DNA from: Mycolicibacterium sp. HK-90
GTDB taxonomy: Bacteria; Actinomycetota; Actinomycetes; Mycobacteriales; Mycobacteriaceae
Assembly: GCF_030486405.1 (NCBI RefSeq)
Contig: NZ_CP129613.1
Span: forward strand, 3,224,001-3,288,000
DNA length: 64,000 nt
Direction: 5' to 3'
Shown: positions 17,541 to 27,169 of the stretch, piece after piece
Layout: each line of letters begins with the position of its first letter
Position numbering within the stretch: the first letter of the stretch is position 1
Position numbers and translations under genes: made by a program
The notes under the pieces: model-generated
Told to the model about the DNA's origin: nothing
The model's input: the letters and a program-made list of their open reading frames with translations, nothing else
Database searches by the model: none

Positions 17541-18985
17541 CCTCGGAGCTCACCCACCTCGCGGCCGGGACCGACCTGGTGCAGCCGGTGGCGGGCGGCG
17601 CGCAGCTGGTGCTGGCCGCCCTCGCCGGCATCGCATTGATCGTCGTGCTCATCACGATCGCCAAACTGCACCCGTTCCTGGCCCTGATCTTCGGTGCGCT
17701 GACGGTGGGCGTGGTCGCGGGGGAGAACGTGGGCGACGTGCTCAAGTCGTTCTCCAGCGGGTTTGGCAGCACCGCCGCCAGCGTCGGCATCCTGATCGCG
17801 CTCGGCGCCATGTTCGCCAAACTCCTGGCCGATTCCGGGGGCGCCGACGAGATCGTGGACACCATCGTCGGGCACGCCTCGCCGAGGGCGCTGCCGTGGG
17901 CCATGGCCCTCGTCGGGGCGATCATCGGCCTGCCGATGTTCTTCGAGATCGGCCTGGTGCTGTTGATGCCGGTGATCTACCTGGTGGCCCGCCGTTCCCA
18001 ACTGTCCTTGATCACGGTGGGCATTCCCGCGCTGGCCGGCCTGTCGGCCATGCACGGATTCGTGCCACCGCACCCGGGACCGGTCGCCGCGATCTCGTTG
18101 CTCAACGCCGACCTCGGCGTCACGCTGGCGCTGGGCGTGCTGGTCGCGATCCCGACGATCGTGGTGGCCGGTCCACTGTTCGGCAAGTTGGCCGGGCGTT
18201 GGGTGGTGCTCGAGGTCCCGGACCGGTTCGACAGCACGGACACCGCGGACACCACGGACGCCACGGCAGCTGGTTCCGGCGATGGCGGCACCGCCACTGC
18301 CACGGAGACCCGGACGCGACCGAGCTTCGGAGTCACCATCTTCAGTGTCTTGCTGCCGGTGGCGCTGATGATGGGCAAGGCGCTCGTCGACATCTTCGTC
18401 GACGACGAATCGCAGGTGTTACGTCAAATCTTCGACATCCTCGGACAACCGGTGATGGCGTTGCTGATCGCCGTCGTGGTCGGGATGTTCACCCTCGGCG
18501 GCGGCGCCAGGATGACTCGCGACCAGATCGTGAAGAGCATCGAGGCGTCGCTGCCGCCGGTGGCCGGCATCATCCTGATCGTCGCCGCCGGTGGCGGTTT
18601 CAAACAGGTTCTGGTCGACACCGGCATCGGGACCCTGCTCGCCGAGTGGGCCAAACAGGCCAATTTCTCGGTGATACTGCTGGCCTGGGTGCTGGCCGTG
18701 CTGATCCGGTTGGCCACCGGATCGGCCACCGTCGCCACCATCACCGCGTCGTCGCTGATGCTCGGCCTGGTCGAGGGGATGAGCTCCGGACAGGTTTCGC
18801 TCGTGGTGCTCGCGGTGGGCGCCGGTTCGCTGTTCTTCTCCCACGTCAACGACGCTGGATTCTGGCTGGTGAAAGAGTATTTCGGGATGTCAGTCGGCCA
18901 GACGATCAAATCCTGGTCGCTGATGGAGACCGCGCTGTCGGTGTCCGGACTGATCGTCGTCCTGTTGCTCGGATTGGTGATCTGA
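17537..18985 (+). CDS. gntP: GntP-family gluconate:H+ permease
   Basis: 482 residues with about twelve to thirteen hydrophobic segments. Family motifs: LAGLSAMHGFVPPHPGPVAA and SHVNDAGFWLVKEYFGMSV. A hydrophilic Asp/Thr-rich loop (about residues 235-255) divides the protein. Imports gluconate (or a related sugar acid) for GntK, with which it is translationally coupled. A strong hairpin terminator follows. Confidence 0.94.
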   Translation: MTSELTHLAAGTDLVQPVAGGAQLVLAALAGIALIVVLITIAKLHPFLALIFGALTVGVVAGENVGDVLKSFSSGFGSTAASVGILIALGAMFAKLLADSGGADEIVDTIVGHASPRALPWAMALVGAIIGLPMFFEIGLVLLMPVIYLVARRSQLSLITVGIPALAGLSAMHGFVPPHPGPVAAISLLNADLGVTLALGVLVAIPTIVVAGPLFGKLAGRWVVLEVPDRFDSTDTADTTDATAAGSGDGGTATATETRTRPSFGVTIFSVLLPVALMMGKALVDIFVDDESQVLRQIFDILGQPVMALLIAVVVGMFTLGGGARMTRDQIVKSIEASLPPVAGIILIVAAGGGFKQVLVDTGIGTLLAEWAKQANFSVILLAWVLAVLIRLATGSATVATITASSLMLGLVEGMSSGQVSLVVLAVGAGSLFFSHVNDAGFWLVKEYFGMSVGQTIKSWSLMETALSVSGLIVVLLLGLVI

Positions 18986-19004
18986 GCCGTTGCACGGCAC
19001 CGCC

Positions 19005-19040
19005 GCGTGAGGTGCCTGTCGACGAACAGGCACCTCACGC
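19005..19040. terminator. Bidirectional terminator between gntP and the RDD gene
   Basis: GCGTGAGGTGCCTGT at 19005-19019 and ACAGGCACCTCACGC at 19026-19040 form a perfect 15-bp stem with a 6-nt loop, followed by ACCGGTTTTC. It sits between two converging genes, so it can serve both. Confidence 0.85.
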
Positions 19041-19048
19041 ACCGGTTT

Positions 19049-19561
19049 TCAGCTCCGGACCACCTGTGTGCCGCCGGCGAGTTCGTCGTGCTTGCCCTGC
19101 TTGGTCGCGCTGGCGCTGATGGTCACCGCGATCACGATCATCGCGATGACGCCCAAGAATCCGCCCACGAACGGGATGATCGGCAGCAGCGTGAAGGCAT
19201 TGCGAATCGCCGACTCCTTGGCCGTCGGCTTGGGTGTGTTGCCCGCGCCGTGCACCGCCAGCCCGAGCAGCTTCTTGCCCGGCGTCGCGCCCGTCGCCAC
19301 TTCGAGACCGACGAAGTACACGAACATCAACAGTCCGCTGAACAAGCCGGTCACCCAGTAATTCGACAGTGAGTCGGTGATGAACGACAGGAAGAACGCC
19401 ACGACCCCGACGATGATGCCGTCGATCACGCGCGCGAAGAAGCGGCGGCCCAAACCTCCCGGTGCCTGCGTGGTGTAAGGCGGTGGCACCTGGCCGCCGT
19501 ACGGCGGTGGGTAGCCGCCCGGTTGCCCGTACTGTCCCGGTTGAAAGTCACCCGTTGTCAT
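19049..19561 (-). CDS. RDD-family membrane protein
   Basis: 170 residues from ATG 19561. A Pro/Gly/Tyr/Gln-rich cytoplasmic N-terminus (residues 1-32) is followed by an RDD domain with its namesake region GGLGRRFFARVIDGIIVG, and TGATPGKKLLGLAVHG before the last two helices; three to four transmembrane segments. RDD proteins are membrane proteins with diverse suggested roles (transport, Na+/H+ antiport). Low-complexity N-termini of this kind are usual in mycobacterial members. Confidence 0.88.
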   Translation of the reverse strand: MTTGDFQPGQYGQPGGYPPPYGGQVPPPYTTQAPGGLGRRFFARVIDGIIVGVVAFFLSFITDSLSNYWVTGLFSGLLMFVYFVGLEVATGATPGKKLLGLAVHGAGNTPKPTAKESAIRNAFTLLPIIPFVGGFLGVIAMIVIAVTISASATKQGKHDELAGGTQVVRS

Positions 19562-19571
19562 GCCCTCAACG

Positions 19572-20375
19572 CTACCGACCGCGCCGCTGGTCGAGTTGGG
19601 TTCGAGCGAGATCGGCGACCGCGGCCGACCGTTCGCGGGCCGCCTCGGCGAGTTCGGGTGCGCGCTCGCGTGCGGTGTGGGCCAACTCGGTGGCGCGTTC
19701 GCGGGCCGCCTCCGCCACCTCGGGTCCGTGTTCCCGTGCGGCCTGGGCCAACCCCGACGCCAACTCGCCGGCCCGCTCGATCGCGGCGTCGGCCAGCTCA
19801 CGGCCCCGCTCGCTACCGACGGCGAGTCCGTGGCCGATCTTCTCGGCCATGGCGCTGTCGGTCAGGGACTTGTTGTTGAGGCCGCCCGCCGCCACGCCGG
19901 GTACAGCGGCCGCGACGCTGGCCGAGACCTGCCGTGCGGCACGTCGACCCCGCCAGGCCAGTGACGGTTTTCCTGCCGTATCGGCGGCGGCGATGATCAG
20001 CCCGCCGAGCAGGCTCACGTCGGTGAGGAACTCACGGCGCTGGTCAGGCGATCGCTGCGGGTCGGAATCCTTCAAGAAGGCCTGAGCACCAAGACTTCCC
20101 GGAATCATCGTGACGGCCAGCGCCGCCGCGGTGAGGCGCGGTGCCCGGCCGGTCGCCAGCAAGAGCCCGCCGGCCACCTGCACCGCGGCGTTGACCCGTG
20201 CGACCGCGCGGGCATCGGTGGGCACGCCGGCGCCCACGGGTCCGGGCAGCACGCTCAGTGCACCGAGCGTGCTGCGGGTCGTCTCGGTGGCAGTACTGGG
20301 GTCTCGCAGGGTCTCGATACCGCGGGCGATGAACGTGGCAGACAACATAGGGCGGGCGATTCGTCTGATCAACAT
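19572..20375 (-). CDS. DoxX-family protein with C-terminal 11-residue helical repeats
   Basis: 267 residues. Residues 1 to about 160 form a DoxX-like membrane domain ([59 protein letters not shown]). The last 100 residues are Ala/Glu/Arg-rich and lie in register as 11-residue units beginning with Ala-Arg: [44 protein letters not shown]. This is the periodicity of LEA-type or apolipoprotein-like amphipathic helices. The repeat tail is not part of the standard DoxX family. Function unknown; DoxX proteins are linked to redox or thiol stress in mycobacteria. Confidence 0.82.
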   Translation of the reverse strand: MLIRRIARPMLSATFIARGIETLRDPSTATETTRSTLGALSVLPGPVGAGVPTDARAVARVNAAVQVAGGLLLATGRAPRLTAAALAVTMIPGSLGAQAFLKDSDPQRSPDQRREFLTDVSLLGGLIIAAADTAGKPSLAWRGRRAARQVSASVAAAVPGVAAGGLNNKSLTDSAMAEKIGHGLAVGSERGRELADAAIERAGELASGLAQAAREHGPEVAEAARERATELAHTARERAPELAEAARERSAAVADLARTQLDQRRGR

Positions 20376-20506
20376 GGGGTAGGAGTTCCCGTAGCCCGCC
20401 AGGGCAAACCTGTGTGGTGCGGGAACGTCTGCTCGGCGGAAACGGCCGAGGGGAAAGCGCTGCGGACGCCCTGTTCGCGCGGCCGCACAGGAGTAACTTC
20501 GCAGGC

Positions 20507-21904
20507 GTGAGTCTCGTGGCCGGCATCGACTCTTCGACGCAATCGTGCAAGATCGTCGTCTGCGATGCCGAAACCGGCGCGGTGCTGCGGTCGGCGTCGT
20601 CGCCGCATCCCGGTGGTACCGAGATCGATCCCCAGCATTGGTGGGATGCGTTGCAGAACACCGTCGCCGCGGTCGGCGGGCTCGATGATGTCGACGGGGT
20701 GTCGGTCGGGGCCCAGCAACATGGCATGGTGTGCATCGACGAGTCGGGCAAAGTCGTACGGGATGCCTTGCTGTGGAACGACACTCGTTCCGCCTCGAGT
20801 GCCCGCGACCTGGTGGGCGAATTGGGTGGGGCCGCCGAATGGGCCAACGCCGTCGGGGTGGTGCCGGTCGCCGCGATCACTGCCGCCAAATTGCGGTGGC
20901 TGGCCGACGAGGAGCCGGCCCATGCCGACGCAACCGCCGCGGTCTGCCTGCCGCACGACTGGCTGACCTGGCGGTTGTCCGGGTCGACGGATCCCGGCGA
21001 GTTGCGGACCGACCGCAGTGATGCCAGCGGCACCGGCTACTTTTCCGCGGCCGACGACACCTACCGCCACGATCTTCTCGAGCTGGCGATGCGCGGTAGG
21101 TCACCGCGGCTCCCGACGGTGCTGGGGCCTCACGCATCCGCCGGCCGAACCTCCAGCGGGGCAGTGCTCGGGCCCGGTGCCGGGGACAACGCGGCGGCCG
21201 CTCTCGGCCTCGGGGCCGGTCCGGGCGATTGCATTGTCTCGCTCGGGACCTCCGGTGTCGTCAGTGCCGTGGGTGACGCGGTGGCCCGTGACGTCGGGGG
21301 GATCGTCGCCGGCTTCGCCGACGCCACCGGGCGCCAGTTGCCGCTGGTCTGCACGCTCAACGGCGCCCCCGTCCTGGCGGCGACCGCCGCCATGCTGCAG
21401 GTTGATTTCGCCGAGTTCGACCGTTTGGCGCTGTCGGCGCCGCCGGGCGCCGACGGGCTGGTGCTGGTGCCGTACCTCGAAGGCGAGCGTTCCCCGAACC
21501 TGCCGCAGGCTCGTGGTGCACTGCACGGCATCACGACCCGGAACTTCAACTCGGCCAACGTGGCCCGCGCAACGGTCGAGGGCCTGCTGGCATCGATGGC
21601 CTACTGCATCGACAAGATCGTCGATCACGGCATACCGATCGACCGCATCATCCTGGTCGGTGGCGGCGCCCGTTCGGACGCGGTGCGCAGACTGGCCCCG
21701 GCGATCTGGGGCCGGCCGGTCGACGTCCCGTCACCCGGAGAGTATGTGGCGCTGGGTGCGGCCCGTCAGGCGGCATGGGCGCTGAGCGGACAGGACGCTC
21801 CGCCGGTGTGGGATGCCGGTGACGGCATCACGTATCGCGCCGACGCCACGCCGGGGGTGGTCGACCGGTACCTGGCCGCGCAACCGCTGACCCTCGGGCG
21901 ATGA
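20507..21904 (+). CDS. xylB: FGGY-family carbohydrate kinase, xylulokinase-like
   Basis: 465 residues from GTG 20507, which places the FGGY motif [12 protein letters not shown] at the N-terminus; an upstream in-frame ATG at 20414 adds 31 unlike residues. Other features: [20 protein letters not shown] (xylulokinase substrate loop), [10 protein letters not shown], the ATP-binding [15 protein letters not shown] and [20 protein letters not shown] and GGGARSD. Predicted to phosphorylate a ketopentose such as D-xylulose. It overlaps the next gene by 4 bp. Confidence 0.87.
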   Translation: MSLVAGIDSSTQSCKIVVCDAETGAVLRSASSPHPGGTEIDPQHWWDALQNTVAAVGGLDDVDGVSVGAQQHGMVCIDESGKVVRDALLWNDTRSASSARDLVGELGGAAEWANAVGVVPVAAITAAKLRWLADEEPAHADATAAVCLPHDWLTWRLSGSTDPGELRTDRSDASGTGYFSAADDTYRHDLLELAMRGRSPRLPTVLGPHASAGRTSSGAVLGPGAGDNAAAALGLGAGPGDCIVSLGTSGVVSAVGDAVARDVGGIVAGFADATGRQLPLVCTLNGAPVLAATAAMLQVDFAEFDRLALSAPPGADGLVLVPYLEGERSPNLPQARGALHGITTRNFNSANVARATVEGLLASMAYCIDKIVDHGIPIDRIILVGGGARSDAVRRLAPAIWGRPVDVPSPGEYVALGAARQAAWALSGQDAPPVWDAGDGITYRADATPGVVDRYLAAQPLTLGR

Positions 21905-22599
21905 ACTACGACTGGGAACCGCTGGGGCCCGGCGTGTGGCGCACCCGATTGCCGTTTCTGGACGTGACGGTCGGACTGGTAGGCGGCAGTTCGTGCGCGA
22001 TGCTGATCGATTCCGGCACCACGTCGACCGAGGCTCGGGGCATCGAGGCCGACGTCGCCACTCTGACCGGACATCGCGTCGAACACATCGCCCTCACGCA
22101 CAACCACTTTGACCACATCCTCGGAGCCTCGTGGTTCCGCGGCGCCGAAATATGTTGTGCCCCTGAGGTTGCCGTGACCCTGTCGTCGGGCCGCGCGCGT
22201 CTGCGCGCCGACGCGATCCGCCACGGCGCAGACGCCGCCGAGGTCGACCGAGCGATCGCCGCGATGTCGGTGCCTGCGCATCCGGTGTCGTGCGGCGACA
22301 TCGATCTCGGCGGCAGGACTCTCGCGATCCGACACCCGGGTCGCGGACACACCACCCACGATCTGATCGTGACGGTGCCGACGGAGCCCACCGTCGTGTT
22401 CTGCGGTGATCTCGTCGAGCAGTCCGGTGATCCGGTGATCGACGCCGATTCGGATCTGGAGTCCTGGCCGGCCACGTTGGAGGCGGTCTTGGCCGCAGGC
22501 GGCGACGACGCGGTATTCGTCCCGGGGCATGGCGCCGTGGTGGACGCCGCGTTCGTCCGGCGTCAGCAGCGGTGGCTGAGAGCTCGCCACAGTTCGTGA
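21901..22599 (+). CDS. MBL-fold metallo-hydrolase
   Basis: 232 residues. The metallo-beta-lactamase zinc motif HNHFDH is at residues 67-72, followed by the downstream ligands [10 protein letters not shown] and CGDLVEQ and the last His in [11 protein letters not shown]. No signal peptide, so a cytoplasmic hydrolase; glyoxalase-II-like or thioester-cleaving activities are usual for the family. Coupled to the kinase gene by an ATGA overlap, so it may act on the same pathway, but the substrate is not clear. Confidence 0.88.
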   Translation: MNYDWEPLGPGVWRTRLPFLDVTVGLVGGSSCAMLIDSGTTSTEARGIEADVATLTGHRVEHIALTHNHFDHILGASWFRGAEICCAPEVAVTLSSGRARLRADAIRHGADAAEVDRAIAAMSVPAHPVSCGDIDLGGRTLAIRHPGRGHTTHDLIVTVPTEPTVVFCGDLVEQSGDPVIDADSDLESWPATLEAVLAAGGDDAVFVPGHGAVVDAAFVRRQQRWLRARHSS

Positions 22600-22642
22600 T
22601 CCCGCCGGTGGATTTAGTTAGCCCATATGCGACGATTCGCCG

Positions 22643-23461
22643 ATGACCGAGGTTGTCGCCCATTTCGTGCAGTCCGAGCAGGACCGGTTCCAGCCGACCC
22701 GCTTCGCCCAGAGCCACTGGGGTGAGGACCATCTGAACGGTCCGGCGCTGGTGGGGTTGGCCGCCACGGCGCTGGAGACGGCCTTCGGGCTCCCGGAGTT
22801 TCTGCCGGCCCGGTTGACCGTCGATCTGTTCAAGGCCGCGCGCGGGGTGCCGACCACGACGAAAGTGGCGTTGATCCGTGACGGCCGGCGGGTTCGCAAC
22901 TCCGAGTGCGAGCTGGTGCAGGAGGGCGTGACGGTGGCGCGCGCGACGCTGGTGCAATACCGGCTGAGTGCGCCCCCGCGTGGCGAGGAGTGGATCGCCC
23001 CGACGAACTTCGAGGCCCCGGCGACACTCGACGGCGACCGCACCACCTACATGGGCAGCGATGCCGGTGGGTGGGGGCGAGCGATCGCCGACCATCAGAA
23101 CGCGTCCCGCAAACGGTTCATGAACCGGACCATCACCGTGGTGCAGGACCGGTCGAACTCGCCTTTCGTGCGGGCGGCGATGGCGGCCGAGGGCACCAGC
23201 CTGGTGACCAATCTCGGCACCGCGGGGGTCGGGTACATCAACGGCGACCTCACCGTGGCGTTGTCCCGGTTGCCCGGCGACGACTGGATCGGTGTGCAGG
23301 CCGACTCGCATTGGGCCTCCGACGGGGTCGCCGTGGGTGCGTCGACGTTGTTCGACAGCGCGGGCGCGTTCGGCACCGGTCTGATCACCGCCATCAGTAA
23401 CCCGGCCGCTCAGATCGATTTCTCCGACGACCCGTTCCCGGAGCGCACTGCACCGAGGTGA
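22643..23461 (+). CDS. Acyl-CoA thioesterase-like double-hotdog protein
   Basis: 272 residues. Two hotdog-like halves can be followed: ARLTVDLFKAARGVPTTT with VRNSECELVQEGVTVARATLVQY in the first, and VGYINGDLTVALSRLPGDDWIGVQA with SDGVAVGASTLFDSAGAFGTG in the second. This is the pattern of mycobacterial TesB-like thioesterase family proteins, which cleave acyl-CoA thioesters. Monocistronic by spacing, 43 bp after the MBL gene. Confidence 0.8.
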   Translation: MTEVVAHFVQSEQDRFQPTRFAQSHWGEDHLNGPALVGLAATALETAFGLPEFLPARLTVDLFKAARGVPTTTKVALIRDGRRVRNSECELVQEGVTVARATLVQYRLSAPPRGEEWIAPTNFEAPATLDGDRTTYMGSDAGGWGRAIADHQNASRKRFMNRTITVVQDRSNSPFVRAAMAAEGTSLVTNLGTAGVGYINGDLTVALSRLPGDDWIGVQADSHWASDGVAVGASTLFDSAGAFGTGLITAISNPAAQIDFSDDPFPERTAPR

Positions 23462-23517
23462 CCTGCTGAGCAGGGTCCGCAGGTTTCCGCGCCCGCGTTA
23501 CCGGCAACCCAGCCGGT

Positions 23518-24588
23518 ATGGCGGGGCGGGACGAGGACTTCGAGGGTGATCTGCTGCAGGAGCTGTTGTGGGCCTACGGTCCGTGCGGCCAGGAAGACGC
23601 GGTCCGTGAGGTCTGCCGTCGGGAGCTGGGACCGTACGCCGACGAGCTCTGGACCGATGCCGCCGGTAATCTCGTCGCCACCTTCGGCGGGACGGAGGGC
23701 GGGGCTCCGGCCGTCAGGGTGCTGGCCCACCTCGACGAACTGTCGATGCTCGTCAAACGGGTGGAGCCCGACGGCACCCTGCGACTGACTCCGCTGGGCA
23801 CGATGTATCCGGCGAACTTCGGTCTGGGTCCCGTCGCCGTCCTCGGTGACAACGAAACCCTTTGTGGTGTCCTCGCACTGGGTTCAGAACACACGACCCA
23901 GGAGTCGGAACGCATCTGGCGGACGAAACCCGATCAAGGCGACAAGGCGCTGGACTGGCCGGATGTCTATGTGTTCGCCGGCCTGGAGCCCGACCAGCAG
24001 GCGAAGTCGGGAATCGGGCCGGGTACCCGGGTGTGCATCGACCGCAGCAAGCGCGACCTCATCGAGGTCGGCGACTATGTCGGCTGCTATTTCATGGACG
24101 ATCGCGCTGCGGTGTTGGCCCTGTTGCTCCTTGCTCGTCGGATACACCGGACCGGTCGCCGGCCCGCCGGCGACCTCTATCTGGTGTTCACCGCGAACGA
24201 AGAGGTCGGTGGGGTGGGAGCGGCATATGCCTGCCGGACGCTGCCCGGCGAGGTCACTCTCGCCGTGGAAGTCGGTCCGACCGAGGCCGAATACGGCACC
24301 ACGGTGGCCGGCGGGCCGATCATCGCCTACAGCGACGCGCAGTGTGTGTACGACAAAGCGGTCGCGGACCGCCTGTGTGTGATCGCCCGCGATCTGGGCC
24401 ACGCACCGCAGGCTGCCGTGCTCGGCGCGTTCGAATCGGATGCGTCCCACACGAAGGCGGCCGGATTGTCGCCCCGCGCGGGGCTGCTGTGTCTGCCGAC
24501 GCTGAGCACCCACGGCTACGAGGTGATAGCCAGGGCCGCGATCGCTGCGGTCACCGACGTGCTGATGGACTTCGTGGTCCATCGTTGA
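23518..24588 (+). CDS. M42-family metallo-aminopeptidase
   Basis: 356 residues. The dinuclear metal site of M42/M20 peptidases is visible: AHLDELSM (H71, D73), FMDDRAAV (bridging Asp), the catalytic EEVGGVGA, a further acidic ligand in LAVEVGPTE, and the last His in TLSTHGYEV. Glutamyl/leucyl aminopeptidase-like enzymes of this class form large tetrahedral complexes and remove N-terminal residues from peptides in the cytoplasm. Ends 12 bp before the end of the converging GtrA gene. Confidence 0.88.
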   Translation: MAGRDEDFEGDLLQELLWAYGPCGQEDAVREVCRRELGPYADELWTDAAGNLVATFGGTEGGAPAVRVLAHLDELSMLVKRVEPDGTLRLTPLGTMYPANFGLGPVAVLGDNETLCGVLALGSEHTTQESERIWRTKPDQGDKALDWPDVYVFAGLEPDQQAKSGIGPGTRVCIDRSKRDLIEVGDYVGCYFMDDRAAVLALLLLARRIHRTGRRPAGDLYLVFTANEEVGGVGAAYACRTLPGEVTLAVEVGPTEAEYGTTVAGGPIIAYSDAQCVYDKAVADRLCVIARDLGHAPQAAVLGAFESDASHTKAAGLSPRAGLLCLPTLSTHGYEVIARAAIAAVTDVLMDFVVHR

Positions 24589-24600
24589 TCGCCGCGCCGG

Positions 24601-25068
24601 TCACCGTCGGAACACCACCCACCGCATGGCGCTGTACATGTAGATCGCCTCGCAGCCGCCGGCGACGATTCTGGCCAGGTGGTACTCCACGCCCAGGGCG
24701 GCCAGACCACTCGACACTCCCAGGATGAACGCCAGGTAGTTCACTATCACCACCGCCACGTACACCGTCAGCTGCGGACCGACAGCCGCATGTGAACGGA
24801 AGTTCAAGGTGCGATTCAGGTAGTAGGCCAGGCCGAAGGCTCCGGCGTACCCGACTGTCACCGCTACGGGCAGCGGCACCCGGAACCCGCCGTGCAGGAC
24901 GGTCAGGACCGCCAGGTCGACACCGAAGGTGAACGTGTTGATCAGGACGAAGCCGAGAAATGTCGGTGCCACCACGGAGTTCAGCGGCGCGGGCAGCCTG
25001 CGCACGACGAGCACACAAAAGCGGTGGAACCGCTCGGCGGCGGATACCCGGCTCGTGTCGCCTCGCAC
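24601..25068 (-). CDS. GtrA-family membrane protein
   Basis: 155 residues from GTG 25068, four hydrophobic segments. GtrA hallmarks are the motif AYYLNRTLNFRS in the cytoplasmic loop and the aromatic, positively charged end MRWVVFRR. GtrA proteins take part in flipping polyprenyl-phosphate-linked sugars in cell-wall polysaccharide synthesis. A glycosyltransferase partner is not seen next to it. Confidence 0.88.
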   Translation of the reverse strand: MRGDTSRVSAAERFHRFCVLVVRRLPAPLNSVVAPTFLGFVLINTFTFGVDLAVLTVLHGGFRVPLPVAVTVGYAGAFGLAYYLNRTLNFRSHAAVGPQLTVYVAVVIVNYLAFILGVSSGLAALGVEYHLARIVAGGCEAIYMYSAMRWVVFRR

Positions 25069-25119
25069 CTGGACACCGTGGCATCGGAAGGTGTCAGCAC
25101 CGTGAGCAGAGAGCGAACT

Positions 25120-25629
25120 TCACTCCGAGATCTCTACTCCTTCATAGCTGGTCAGCATCTCGGCGTTGGGCACCGCCATCTGCAGGTACAGGTCGATGTG
25201 CCGGATCTTGTCGTCGGTGGTGAACTCGTATACCGAGATCGAGTTGACGACCGATTCGAAATCGCCCATCTTCGTGTGTTCCTCGAGCTCGAGGAACACC
25301 ACCCCCTCGACCTCGCTCACCCGTTTGAACAGGCCGGTCCACTCCGCGGCGGGTGCCCAGTTGGTCATGAAGGCGATGTACTGATCCCAGTTCATCACCT
25401 CCTTGAAGTTGCCGACCCGTTCGAACTCGTCGACGGCGACCAGAGCAGCCAACGGCGCCCACCCGGTGGTGTCGAACCCCGGTTGTTTGGCGGCCACGAC
25501 CAATTGCGCGGTGGTGACGGCATACTGCAGCACCACGCGGCAGCGGCCGCGGTAGTCATCGACGACCTCACTGACGTCCTTCAACGAAAAGCCTTCTTCC
25601 GTCGTGATTCCAGACCTTGAAACGTTCAC
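25120..25629 (-). CDS. NTF2/SnoaL-fold protein, partner of the Rieske oxygenase
   Basis: 169 residues from GTG 25629, which overlaps the Rieske gene stop by 4 bp (GTGA). The C-terminal part has the NTF2-like pattern (VVFLELEEHTKMGDF, SVYEFTTDDKIRHIDLYLQM). It is longer than a simple SnoaL protein and is too unlike classical ring-hydroxylating beta subunits to name it so. By coupling it probably works with the oxygenase upstream, as a small subunit or as an isomerase/cyclase for its product. Confidence 0.78.
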   Translation of the reverse strand: MNVSRSGITTEEGFSLKDVSEVVDDYRGRCRVVLQYAVTTAQLVVAAKQPGFDTTGWAPLAALVAVDEFERVGNFKEVMNWDQYIAFMTNWAPAAEWTGLFKRVSEVEGVVFLELEEHTKMGDFESVVNSISVYEFTTDDKIRHIDLYLQMAVPNAEMLTSYEGVEISE

Positions 25630-26978
25630 GACCGGGCCGCCTGGAGATACTTGTCGACCACCGAATGGAAGTGTGCGATGACGACTTCCTCCTTGACCAA
25701 CGCCATGTGGTCCAGTGCCGTGTTGCGCAACCCGATCTGCTGGCGTGGCATCTGCTCGTAATCCTGTTGCAGCGCCTCGAAATATTTGAAGCTGCCCGGT
25801 TCGTCCACCACGATCGGCACGGCGGTGAACGCTGCCTTGTGTTCGTCGGGCAACCACATGTAGCTGGCGACGTGCCAGATGCATCGATTGGGATCGCCGT
25901 CCGGGTGAGGCAGCGCCATGATGATCGTGGCCTCGCCGGCCCGGATGGTCATGAAGAAGTTCGGGAACCAGACCCAGCCGTGGTTGTCGCTCATCTGGGC
26001 GTCGGTCAGCCCGCTGACGTCAAGGCCCATGCCGGTCAAGGTGTCTCGTGTCGCCGTCTGCAACAGGGTGCGGGCGGTGACCCCGTCGGGGAATGTCAGC
26101 GAACCGTCGTCGGCGCGGTACTCGGCGACGAGTTCGGAGAAGCGGGGGAGCACCGCGATGGTCGACGGGAACGTCTCAGGCAGGTCCATGATTCCGTCGA
26201 CCTGCTGTTCCGGGGTGGCGCCGACGACGTCGAACGGCGCCATCGACACGCTGTGCCGGTCGAAAAACCGGTACCGGCTGGTGGCCGGGTCGATGTTGAT
26301 CACCCGTAGCAGTTGCGGGTGAATACCGTTGATGTGGTAGCCCTCTTGGAAGGCGTCGAGGACGACCTTCCAGTTGCAGTCGATGGCCTCGGTCACGTCC
26401 ATCACGGTGACCATCTCGTCGAGGTGGTAGGGCTCCAGCATGGTGGCGACGTCCGCACCGATGAATTCCGCGAGAGGTTGAGCGTTCGGGTCAGGGTTGA
26501 GGAAGATGAACCCGGCGAAGGTGTCCACCGAGACCTCGATCAGACCGTGGGTGTCTTTGTCGATCGGCCCGGCCAGTGCCTCTCGCAGCATGCCCTTGAG
26601 TCGTCCGTCCAGGTCGTACGACCAAAGGTGGTACTGGCACAGGAATCCGCGCTTGGCGTTCCCGCGAGCATCGCGGCACAGCACGTTGCCCCGGTGCCGG
26701 CAGGCGTTGACGAACCCGCGGAGCCTGTCGTCCTTGCCCCGGACGATCAGGTAGGACTGGTCGAAGATCTGGTACTGCTTCCAGTCGCCGGGCCCGGTCA
26801 GCTCGTCGACCCGGCCGACCACCTGCCAGACCTTCTTCCAGATCGAATCTCGCTCCTGGGCAACGAATTCCGGTGCGATATAGCGGCTGGTGGGGATCTC
26901 CATGCGATAGGCGTCGGGCGCGATGTCGTCCAGGCCGGTGGCGTTCTCGACCCAATTTCCGGGACGTGCTGTCTGCAC
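25626..26978 (-). CDS. Rieske non-heme iron oxygenase, alpha subunit
   Basis: 450 residues. The Rieske [2Fe-2S] ligands are C93/H95 (ACRHRGNVLC) and C114/H117 (FLCQYHLWSY). The mononuclear iron site begins with H215 and H220 in FQEGYHINGIH, with the electron-bridging Asp just before (VVLDAF). Such enzymes hydroxylate aromatic rings, steroids or amines using electrons from a ferredoxin reductase, which is not encoded nearby. First gene of a two-gene operon, divergent from a TetR regulator whose operator overlaps its promoter. Confidence 0.93.
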   Translation of the reverse strand: MQTARPGNWVENATGLDDIAPDAYRMEIPTSRYIAPEFVAQERDSIWKKVWQVVGRVDELTGPGDWKQYQIFDQSYLIVRGKDDRLRGFVNACRHRGNVLCRDARGNAKRGFLCQYHLWSYDLDGRLKGMLREALAGPIDKDTHGLIEVSVDTFAGFIFLNPDPNAQPLAEFIGADVATMLEPYHLDEMVTVMDVTEAIDCNWKVVLDAFQEGYHINGIHPQLLRVINIDPATSRYRFFDRHSVSMAPFDVVGATPEQQVDGIMDLPETFPSTIAVLPRFSELVAEYRADDGSLTFPDGVTARTLLQTATRDTLTGMGLDVSGLTDAQMSDNHGWVWFPNFFMTIRAGEATIIMALPHPDGDPNRCIWHVASYMWLPDEHKAAFTAVPIVVDEPGSFKYFEALQQDYEQMPRQQIGLRNTALDHMALVKEEVVIAHFHSVVDKYLQAARS

Positions 26979-27032
26979 TGGCGGACCTCCTGGTTGCTGG
27001 CTGGGCTGTGGGCGCGTGTGAGCGGCATCACT

Positions 27033-27070
27033 ACTATACGACGACGTATATTCAATACAAGAATGAATAT
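27033..27070. promoter_or_regulatory. Rieske promoter with TetR-type operators
   Basis: On the minus strand TTGTAT (27060-27055), a 16-bp spacer and TATAGT (27038-27033) make a good promoter for the Rieske gene. A palindrome with perfect half-sites, TATACG-ACGA-CGTATA (27035-27050), overlaps the spacer and -10 box. A second inverted repeat, ATATTCA (27048-27054) and TGAATAT (27064-27070), overlaps the -35 region. This is the classical layout for a repressor such as the adjacent TetR protein. Confidence 0.7.
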
Positions 27071-27169
27071 TTGTGGGTCAGGTCACACCGGGGCCGCACG
27101 GCGTGGACACCCTCCACGGGGTCGGCGGTGCCGCCACGGGCGCTGGCTAACGTTTGACAGGATGGGGCC

